A stretch of 64,000 nucleotides of DNA, taken from NCBI GenBank assembly GCA_947501445.1, contig CANMVS010000014.1, positions 62,001-126,000 of the forward strand. Direction: 5' to 3'. Under the pieces are notes generated by a model, which saw only the letters and a list, made by a program, of their open reading frames with translations, had not been told where the DNA came from and did not search any database. Source of the DNA: an uncultured Rhizobiaceae group bacterium (GTDB taxonomy: Bacteria; Pseudomonadota; Alphaproteobacteria; Rhizobiales; Rhizobiaceae). Position numbers and translations under genes: made by a program. Positions 57,664 through 64,000 of the stretch are shown here, in pieces. Every line of letters starts with the position of its first letter. Position 1 is the first letter of the stretch.

Positions 57664-58890
57664 TTGCAGACAATTAGAGATCCGGCGCTATTTGGGTTTG
57701 CCCCTGAGCGTCTCAACCGCATCGATACCTGGATGCAGCGCTATATCGATGATGGCAAGTTCGCCGGATCTTCCGTTCTGGTGGCCCGCCACGGCGAAAT
57801 TGTCCATCTGGCGACCTGTGGCCAGCGTTCAATTGAGCGCGGTCAGTCGTTTGACATCGATACAATCGTACGCATTTATTCGATGACAAAACCAATCACA
57901 TCTGTGGTTGCAATGATGCTCGTCGAGAAAGGCGAATTCAATCTCGACGCGCCGGTCGATCGTTTTTTACCGGAATTTCGCAACTGCAGTGCGCTGATTG
58001 ATGGCGCGACAGATATTGATCAGTATGAACCGGCCCCCTCTCCCACTATTCATCAACTGCTGACGCATACCAGTGGCATGACCTATGATTTCAATGAGGG
58101 TGTGCTCGCCAATGCCTATGCGGCACAGGCGATGAACTTCAGCTCACGAACAGGGGCGGTTCAGGGTAATCTGGCAGATAAAACCGTTGCGCTTGCAGCC
58201 ATGCCGCTGGCCTTTCAGCCAGGTTCACGCTGGGAATATTCGGTCGGTATTGATGTTATCGGACGGGTGATAGAAGTGGTTACCGGCAAGTCCCTGGCGC
58301 AGGTATTTCAAGAGGAAGTGTTCGATCCTCTTGGCATGGTGGATACAGGATTTGCTGTCCCCACCCAGTTGATAAACCGCTTTGCCAGTTGTTATTCCTA
58401 CACACCGGCCAACACTCTTCAACTGACGGACGATGCCGAAACGAGTGAGTTTCTGGCAGGACAGATCACCACCTGGTCCGGTGGCGGCGGATTGGTCTCC
58501 ACCCTGGCGGACTACTTTCGTTTTACCGAAATGCTGCGGTGTGGCGGCGCATTGGATGGTGTGCGGTTGTTGTCCCCGCGCACGCTGGATTTCATGCGGC
58601 GCAATCACCTGAAGGGCGACATAGCCTCAATGGGCCCAAAGTCCTTCGCGGAAATGCCCATGGAAGGTATGGGCTTTGGCCTTGGCGGCTCTGTCGTTCT
58701 CGATCCTGCACGACAGCGCACGCCCGGCTCCGTTGGTGACTTCAGCTGGGGTGGCATGGCAAGCACGCTCTTTTGGTGTGACCCGGTTGAACAAATCACC
58801 ACGATCTTCTTCACCCAGTTAATTCCATCCAATATTTATCCCAACCGGGCAGAACTCAAAGCGCTGGTTCATGCAGCCCTGATCGATTGA
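57664..58890 (+). CDS. Serine hydrolase, beta-lactamase / esterase fold (class C-like, 408 aa)
   Basis: Penicillin-binding-protein-like hydrolase. The nucleophile motif SMTK has Ser73 and Lys76 (family SxxK), the second motif is Tyr192 in EYSVG (YxN-type position), and a C-terminal GGSVVLDP/GDFSWGGMAST region stands where KTG-like or HxG motifs lie in esterases of this fold. No export signal is seen, which argues for a cytoplasmic esterase or lactone/peptide hydrolase (EstB-like) rather than a true beta-lactamase. Start TTG 57664 has GGGGA six to seven bases upstream. It lies 33 bases after livF and is probably co-transcribed, so it may act on the imported compound. Its last 22 bases overlap the opposing thioesterase gene. 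Confidence 0.88.
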   Translation: MQTIRDPALFGFAPERLNRIDTWMQRYIDDGKFAGSSVLVARHGEIVHLATCGQRSIERGQSFDIDTIVRIYSMTKPITSVVAMMLVEKGEFNLDAPVDRFLPEFRNCSALIDGATDIDQYEPAPSPTIHQLLTHTSGMTYDFNEGVLANAYAAQAMNFSSRTGAVQGNLADKTVALAAMPLAFQPGSRWEYSVGIDVIGRVIEVVTGKSLAQVFQEEVFDPLGMVDTGFAVPTQLINRFASCYSYTPANTLQLTDDAETSEFLAGQITTWSGGGGLVSTLADYFRFTEMLRCGGALDGVRLLSPRTLDFMRRNHLKGDIASMGPKSFAEMPMEGMGFGLGGSVVLDPARQRTPGSVGDFSWGGMASTLFWCDPVEQITTIFFTQLIPSNIYPNRAELKALVHAALID

Positions 58891-59312
58891 AATTGGCGGA
58901 TATGGTCAAGCAGTGCCTGAGGCGGCTGAGCTGAACGGCGTGTTTTGCTGTCAAAAAAGACATTGACTGACTGCGACACCACACAGCATTCTCCCCGTTG
59001 GAATATCGCGTATTGGCTTGTCAGGGAGCGCCCGCCTATTTTGACGATCCGACCACAAACATCAACGGTCCCGGGAAATGTCAATTCATTGAGATAATCA
59101 ATGGTGACCCGCGCCAATACCATGGCAAAGGCCGAACGTTCTGTGCCTTCAAACAGGGACTCAAGAAATGATACCCGCCCTGCTTCTAGCAGCGCACATA
59201 CCGCTACATTATTGATATGCTGCATTGCATCCTGATCTGAGTAACGCAGCGGCACCGGCTCCCAGAAATGATAGTCTTCGCGATGGCGCGAAATTGTTTG
59301 CTCAGCAGCCAT
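58869..59312 (-). CDS. Acyl-CoA thioesterase, 4-hydroxybenzoyl-CoA thioesterase (hotdog) family (147 aa)
   Basis: Single hotdog domain. The motif LRYSDQDAMQHINNVAV (about 22-38) contains the Asp/Gln/His-Asn pattern of the YbgC/FadM-type active site, followed by the long helix (ALLEAGRVSFLESLF). It hydrolyses acyl-CoA thioesters; the exact acyl group is not evident. It is the last gene of a four-gene minus-strand run (ligase, dehydratase, reductase, thioesterase) and overlaps the hydrolase gene by 22 bases in convergent orientation. Confidence 0.88.
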   Translation of the reverse strand: MAAEQTISRHREDYHFWEPVPLRYSDQDAMQHINNVAVCALLEAGRVSFLESLFEGTERSAFAMVLARVTIDYLNELTFPGTVDVCGRIVKIGGRSLTSQYAIFQRGECCVVSQSVNVFFDSKTRRSAQPPQALLDHIRQFQSIRAA

Positions 59313-59352
59313 AATCAGTCAATCCAAATTGTGTCACGATAATAAACGTCCA

Positions 59353-60411
59353 TCAGTTCCGGGTTGGGTCATTTGAAACAGCAACAAGCTGCTTGCCGAA
59401 GTTGCCGCCACGAAGCAGGTTGATGAAGGCCTGCGGCGCTGATTCCAAACCATCAGATATCGTTTCACGGTATTTCACGCGCCCGGCCTGCAAATGACCC
59501 GCCACTTCTTCGGCGAAGGCCGGGAAACGATCGTAGTGGTCAGTGATGATGAAACCGCGCAGGCTCAAACGATTGACCAATATGGTACGCCACACCTGTG
59601 GCAAATGGTTGGGACCCTGCGTCATACCGGCACCGAGACTGCCGGAATTATACCAGGAAATCATCCCACAAATGGGAATACGCCCGTGTACATTCATCAG
59701 CGGGATCACGACTTCCAGGGTTTTGCCTGCGACATTCTCAAAATAGATATCAACCCCGTCAGGACAGGCATCGGCCATCTGTTGGCGTAAGGTCCGTGCA
59801 TCTGGCGCCGCCCGGTGATCCAGACAGACATCAAATCCCAGTTCCTCCACCGCATAGCTGCATTTTTGTGCACCTCCAGCCACGCCAACGACACGCAACC
59901 CATAGGCTTTCGCCAGTTGGCCAACCAGCGAACCAACGGCACCGGTCGCCGCCGACACGACAATAGTTTCTCCCGATTTGGGTCGCCCGTGGTCATTTAA
60001 TCCCACATAGGCAGTGATGCCCGGCATGCCCAGCACGCCAAGTGCGGTGGAAAGGGGTGCAACCCTGGGGTCCAGAACGCGCGCGTCCTTACCGTCTGAC
60101 AGTGCGTGTGTCTGCCATCCGAACCCACCGGCAACAAAGTCTCCTGCCGAGAATCCATCAATATTTGAGTGAACCACCTGTCCGACGCAACCACCGCCCA
60201 TGACATCGCCGATCTGCACGGCTTCAGCATAGGATTTGCTGTCGTCCATGCGCCCGCGCATATAGGGATCCAGGGAGAGCCAGATAACCCGCACCAGCAT
60301 TTCTCCGGCACCGGGCGTCGGTATGTCCGCCGTTTCAAGTCGAAAATCTCCCGGTTGCGGCTCACCTTGCGGGCGGGCGGCAAGAACAATGCGTTGCATC
60401 ATGTCGGTCAT
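59353..60411 (-). CDS. NADPH-dependent medium-chain reductase (prostaglandin reductase / leukotriene dehydrogenase-like, 352 aa)
   Basis: Zinc-free MDR-family enoyl/alkenal reductase. The N-terminal half has VIWLSLDPYMRGRM, a signature of this group. The nucleotide fold contains SAATGAVGSLVGQLAK and a following DHRAAP segment. ENVAGKTLEVVIPLM and GRIPICGMISWYN are also typical. It reduces C=C bonds conjugated to a carbonyl. ATG 60411 is preferred (GGAG upstream) over TTG 60426. It lies 54 bases after the dehydratase gene and 40 bases before the thioesterase gene on the same strand. Confidence 0.92.
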   Translation of the reverse strand: MTDMMQRIVLAARPQGEPQPGDFRLETADIPTPGAGEMLVRVIWLSLDPYMRGRMDDSKSYAEAVQIGDVMGGGCVGQVVHSNIDGFSAGDFVAGGFGWQTHALSDGKDARVLDPRVAPLSTALGVLGMPGITAYVGLNDHGRPKSGETIVVSAATGAVGSLVGQLAKAYGLRVVGVAGGAQKCSYAVEELGFDVCLDHRAAPDARTLRQQMADACPDGVDIYFENVAGKTLEVVIPLMNVHGRIPICGMISWYNSGSLGAGMTQGPNHLPQVWRTILVNRLSLRGFIITDHYDRFPAFAEEVAGHLQAGRVKYRETISDGLESAPQAFINLLRGGNFGKQLVAVSNDPTRN

Positions 60412-60465
60412 CAGTGAACTCTCCAAATTGAAAACGTCTGTGTGGTTTGTAAGGATTGTTGGAAG

Positions 60466-62190
60466 CTAAAGAATTTCCGGTTCCGGTGGGTTTTTCCCGA
60501 AGCCGGTTTCCAGATAGTCAAAATCGCAGCCTTCATTGGCCTGCGTAATGTGACGGGAATACATCCAGCCATAGCCCCGTTCGAATTTCGCTTCAGGTGC
60601 AACCCAGGCCAGTCGGCGGGCTGCGAGCTCGGCATCCGACACATCCATATTGATCGCGCGTGCATCCACGTCAATCTCAATAATGTCTCCGCTACGAACC
60701 AGTGCAAGGGGGCCACCAACATGAGCCTCCGGCGCAACGTGTAAAATACACGCGCCATAGCTGGTGCCACTCATTCTCGCATCCGAAATGCGAACCATGT
60801 CGCGGACACCTTGCTTGAGCAGTTTTTGCGGGATCGGCAACATGCCCCACTCCGGCATGCCTGGACCACCGATGGGGCCGGCACCGCGCATAATCAAAAC
60901 AGTATCCTCGCAGACATCCAGAGATGGATCATCGATCTGCTCTTTCATTTCCCGATAGCTGTCAAATACCAGTGCAGGTCCGCGATGTTTCAGATACTTC
61001 TTCTCGCATGCGCTGGGTTTTATGACACACCCGTCCGGTGCCAGATTGCCCTTCAATACGGCCAGGGCACCTTCGCGATAGACAGGGTTCTGCATGGGGC
61101 GAATGACATCATCATTCCACACCTGCGCCTCTGCGATATCCTCGCCCATCGTCTTGCCGGAAACGGTCCTGGCGCTCAGTTCCAGTTGATCACCGATGGA
61201 TTTCATCAAAGCCGGAAGTCCTCCGGCATAGAAGAAGTCCTCCATGAGATAGGTATCACCAGAGGGGCGAATATTGGCAAGGACCGGCACCTTGCGACTA
61301 GCTTTCTCAAAATCATCAAGCGAAATATCGACGTTTGCGCGGCGTGCCTCGGCGATCAGATGAATAATTGCATTGGTTGAACAGCCCATGGCCATGGCAA
61401 CGGCAATCGCGTTGGTAAAGGACGCTCGCGATAGGATGCGCGACGGGGTCAAATCCTCATGCACCATGCCAACGATGCGGCGTCCACAGGCAGCACTCAT
61501 GCGGATATGATTGGAATCGGCAGCCGGGATCGATGATGCGCCTGTCAATGTCATACCCATGGCTTCAGCAGTTGCTGTCATCGTGCTGGCCGTTCCCATT
61601 GTCATGCAATGGCCATAGGAACGCGCAATGCCCGCCTCCACGGCCTGCCACTCTGCCTCATCAATATTTCCGGCGCGTTTTTCATCCCAGTATTTCCAGG
61701 TATCAGCCCCCGAACCCAATGTTTCACCGCGCAGGTTGCCGCGCAACATGGGCCCTGCCGGCAAATAAAGACATGGCAGGTTCATGCTGATGGCGCCCAT
61801 CAGCAGCGCTGGCGTTGTCTTGTCACAACCGCCCATCAGCACCGCGCCATCTACCGGGTGGGAGCGCAGCAGCTCTTCAACATCCATCGCCAGCAGATTG
61901 CGATATAGCATCGTAGAGGGTTTGACATATTGTTCTGCCAGCGAAAGTGCGGGCAATTCGAGAGGAAAACCGCCGGTTTGGAATATTCCTCTTTTGACAT
62001 CGTCAACCCGCTGCTTGAAATGCGCATGACACGGATTGATGTCCGACCAGGTGTTGATAATCGCGATGATCGGTTTTCCGTTCCAGTCCTCCTTGCTATA
62101 TCCCATCTGCATGATACGCGAGCGATGACCAAATGCACGAAGGTCATCCGTATCGAACCAGCGGGCACTTCTGAGCTTTTTGTCAGTCAT
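60466..62190 (-). CDS. Sugar-acid dehydratase, IlvD/Edd family (L-arabinonate dehydratase-like, 574 aa)
   Basis: Iron-sulfur dehydratase. Three conserved Cys for the [2Fe-2S] cluster are Cys54 (INPCH), Cys122 (GGCDKTTPA) and Cys195 (YGHCMTMGTA), the pattern of the sugar-acid branch rather than classical [4Fe-4S] IlvD. Other family runs are GASSIPAADSNHIRM, SDARMSGTSYGACILH and GGPLALVRSGD. It removes water from a 2,3-dihydroxy acid to give a 2-keto-3-deoxy acid. Start ATG 62190 has GAGG about ten bases upstream. It lies 75 bases downstream of the acyl-CoA ligase gene. A pentonate substrate is a family inference. Confidence 0.93.
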   Translation of the reverse strand: MTDKKLRSARWFDTDDLRAFGHRSRIMQMGYSKEDWNGKPIIAIINTWSDINPCHAHFKQRVDDVKRGIFQTGGFPLELPALSLAEQYVKPSTMLYRNLLAMDVEELLRSHPVDGAVLMGGCDKTTPALLMGAISMNLPCLYLPAGPMLRGNLRGETLGSGADTWKYWDEKRAGNIDEAEWQAVEAGIARSYGHCMTMGTASTMTATAEAMGMTLTGASSIPAADSNHIRMSAACGRRIVGMVHEDLTPSRILSRASFTNAIAVAMAMGCSTNAIIHLIAEARRANVDISLDDFEKASRKVPVLANIRPSGDTYLMEDFFYAGGLPALMKSIGDQLELSARTVSGKTMGEDIAEAQVWNDDVIRPMQNPVYREGALAVLKGNLAPDGCVIKPSACEKKYLKHRGPALVFDSYREMKEQIDDPSLDVCEDTVLIMRGAGPIGGPGMPEWGMLPIPQKLLKQGVRDMVRISDARMSGTSYGACILHVAPEAHVGGPLALVRSGDIIEIDVDARAINMDVSDAELAARRLAWVAPEAKFERGYGWMYSRHITQANEGCDFDYLETGFGKNPPEPEIL

Positions 62191-62265
62191 TTGGCTTCAA
62201 CCTCACATAGGGAACTCGATGGTGCTCAGGGATGAATACCACCTTGAATTGGCGCATTGGCCGGT

Positions 62266-63852
62266 TCAAATGCGGCGACCGCTATCCTGCCAATAGGGCT
62301 GACGCAGCTCCCGTTTCAAAATTTTTCCAATCGTGCTGCGCGGCAGGGATTGACGTTGCTCCAACGCGGCCAGACGCTGACTTTTTCCAAGGCTGGCATT
62401 CACCTGTACCAATATTTCCTGCGTCGAGCGTTCCGCCCCGTCCCGCAGCACAACAAGCCCAATCGGGGTTTCCCCCCACTCTTCACTGGGTACGCCAATC
62501 ACTGCGGCATCCTCGACATCCGCATCCTGCAACAAAGCCAGCTCAAGGTCGTTAGCATATATGTTCAGACCACCCGAAATGATCATATCCTTTTTGCGAT
62601 CCGCAAGATGGATAAACCCGTCCTCATCGGCAAAGCCCATATCACCGGATCGAAAGAACACCCGCCCGGCTTCGTCTTTCCACAGGCTTTGATCTGTCAG
62701 GTCTTCACGGCCAAAATAACCCAGCATCATCGTCGGAGAACGCCCGCAGATTTCACCCATTTGTCCATTGGCCACTTCCTGACCATTTTCATCGATGAAT
62801 TTCAGTTCGACACCCGGTGCAGGAACGCCGACCGTATGCAGCTTGTCCGGAAACTCATGTGCCAGCAAAATGGTTGTGCCGCCGCCTTCAGTCAAACCGT
62901 AATATTCGACAAGCCAGCCGGGAAACCGATCAAGCACATCTTTTTTTACCGCAGCGCGCAAGGGTGCACTGGTTGAAAATTTGTAGGCCATTGACGAAAG
63001 GTCGAAAGCATCAAAATCCGGGACATCCATGATGCGCTTGTATTGAACCGGCACCAGCATGGTGTGGGTACATTTTTCATCCTCGACCAGTTGAAGATAG
63101 GCATTTGCTTCGAATTTAGGCATCAATACAACGGTGCCACCGCCGACCAGTGTTGGCAAAAGAGCGACAATCGTGGTGTTGGAATAAAGCGGCGTCGACA
63201 GCAATGTACGTGACGTTTGGTCATAGCCAAAAAGGTGAATACGTTCCATCTGTACAGCCCGCATCATATGATCGTGGGATATGCCCTTTGGAATGCCTGT
63301 TGTGCCTGAGGAGTAGATGATATTGAACAGGTCACCCAGACCAATCTCGGTCCTGGGGTCCGATTGTTCAACCGACGCCAACAATTGCTCATAGTCTGAC
63401 CAACCCGTTGCTTCAAAATCCAGTGCGATCCGCCCGTGTGGTACAATCGCCTCAAGCGTGCCACTTGAAGTCTCAATGAGCGAACGCATGGAATCGGACA
63501 GAAACAGCACCTTCGCGCTGCAGTCGACGAGCATTTTTTGCAGGGCCTCTGTCGACGCCATGGTTGACAGTGGAACCAGACAGGCACCGGCGCGCAGGGT
63601 GCCCATGAATACTTCAAGGTATTCCACACTGGTCGATGCCAAAACAGCAACTCTGTCATCACGGCCAACCCCGAGCGAATGCAACGCATTTGCGACCCGG
63701 TTAATCCGGCAATCAAAATCCAGCCAACTGATACGGGACTGACCGCAGATGACGGCCAGACTATCGGGGCGTTCAGCGGCACGCTGCCGCACACTTTCAA
63801 CAATGGTGTGTTTTGGGTGGGTATCGGGCGGCGGCGGCGAAAAAAGCGGCAT
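62266..63852 (-). CDS. Acyl-CoA synthetase / AMP-dependent ligase (about 528 aa)
   Basis: ANL-superfamily ligase that activates a carboxylic acid as acyl-AMP and then acyl-CoA. Motifs: YSSGTTGIPKG (phosphate loop), YYGLTEGGG (adenine site), RSGDMG (ribose-binding Asp), SGGLNIYANDLE (hinge) and the catalytic Lys in STIGKILKREL near the C-terminus. The start is taken as ATG 63852, with GGGAG five bases upstream; an ATG at 63888 and a TTG at 63897 would lengthen the N-terminus. The substrate is unknown (medium/long-chain or aromatic). It heads the minus-strand run with the dehydratase, reductase and thioesterase. A role in providing the PKS starter is possible but unsupported by position. Confidence 0.9.
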   Translation of the reverse strand: MPLFSPPPPDTHPKHTIVESVRQRAAERPDSLAVICGQSRISWLDFDCRINRVANALHSLGVGRDDRVAVLASTSVEYLEVFMGTLRAGACLVPLSTMASTEALQKMLVDCSAKVLFLSDSMRSLIETSSGTLEAIVPHGRIALDFEATGWSDYEQLLASVEQSDPRTEIGLGDLFNIIYSSGTTGIPKGISHDHMMRAVQMERIHLFGYDQTSRTLLSTPLYSNTTIVALLPTLVGGGTVVLMPKFEANAYLQLVEDEKCTHTMLVPVQYKRIMDVPDFDAFDLSSMAYKFSTSAPLRAAVKKDVLDRFPGWLVEYYGLTEGGGTTILLAHEFPDKLHTVGVPAPGVELKFIDENGQEVANGQMGEICGRSPTMMLGYFGREDLTDQSLWKDEAGRVFFRSGDMGFADEDGFIHLADRKKDMIISGGLNIYANDLELALLQDADVEDAAVIGVPSEEWGETPIGLVVLRDGAERSTQEILVQVNASLGKSQRLAALEQRQSLPRSTIGKILKRELRQPYWQDSGRRI

Positions 63853-64000
63853 CAGTTCTCCCATTTGACGTCTCGCGAACCTCTCCATGATCCGCAAATC
63901 CCATCATGGCGCTAAAGGCTCAAGCGATCAACGCACCTGATTGATAAACCACCACATTGTAAGAATTCACTTCAGCCATTGCACAACCGGCTGTGACAAA

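Noticed and set aside
57664-58890. Antibiotic-resistance beta-lactamase linked to the cluster
   Set aside because: No export signal, no KTG triad, and it sits in the liv operon; an esterase-type hydrolase is more likely.
62266-63852. Acyl-CoA ligase as the dedicated PKS starter-loading enzyme
   Set aside because: It lies 16 kb beyond the cluster in a metabolic operon and carries no PKS-specific feature; left only as a possibility.
1-64000. tRNA or rRNA genes, CRISPR arrays, insertion sequences
   Set aside because: No cloverleaf, rRNA-like block, regular spaced repeats or transposase frame was noticed. A tRNAscan or IS search could overrule this.

Overview
The window is dominated by a modular polyketide synthase / non-ribosomal peptide synthetase (PKS-NRPS) gene cluster of at least 46 kb, cut off at the left edge. 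The right third carries an RND efflux pump and then ordinary metabolic and transport genes. The general style suggests an alphaproteobacterium, possibly a marine or rhizobial lineage. The pointers are moderate GC content, a complete liv-type ABC operon, a sugar-acid dehydratase of the IlvD/Edd family, and two small basic proteins of a kind I associate with that class. Species-level identity cannot be read from the sequence. TTG start codons are frequent.

Layout. (1) Positions 1-16798, minus strand: a type II thioesterase, then a 4899-residue three-module PKS (called PKS-2 here), then the first 439 codons of a further PKS (PKS-1) that runs off the left edge. All three are tightly coupled. (2) Positions 16799-18612: a divergent control region containing two small basic-protein genes. 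(3) Positions 18613-46064, plus strand: PKS-3 (two modules), PKS-4 (one module), and PKS-NRPS-5 (one PKS module, tandem ACPs, then a terminal cyclisation / cysteine adenylation / methyltransferase / carrier / thioesterase module). (4) Positions 46167-50423, minus strand: an RND permease and its membrane-fusion protein, convergent with the PKS-NRPS end. (5) Positions 50826-64000: a HerA-like ATPase, a five-gene liv ABC transporter operon with a trailing beta-lactamase-fold hydrolase, and an opposing four-gene operon (acyl-CoA ligase, IlvD/Edd dehydratase, zinc-free medium-chain reductase, 4HBT thioesterase).

How the cluster probably works (inference). PKS-2 has an N-terminal carrier domain in front of its first KS, so it is the likely start. 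PKS-1 and anything beyond the left edge probably follow. The plus-strand proteins probably finish the chain in the order PKS-3, PKS-4, PKS-NRPS-5. Four modules carry C-methyltransferases. The last module reads as cysteine-specific with a heterocyclisation domain, so the released product should end in a thiazoline (possibly methylated) acid or a macrolactone/lactam made from it.

The assembly line is unusual. Four of the seven complete PKS modules have no acyltransferase, yet they keep remnants of the cis-AT linkers. One module has an AT followed by a dead second AT-like domain. One module has both DH and ER degenerate. Three ketoreductases have His in place of the catalytic Tyr. The KS of PKS-1 belongs to a visibly different lineage. 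I do not recognise the cluster as that of a known compound.
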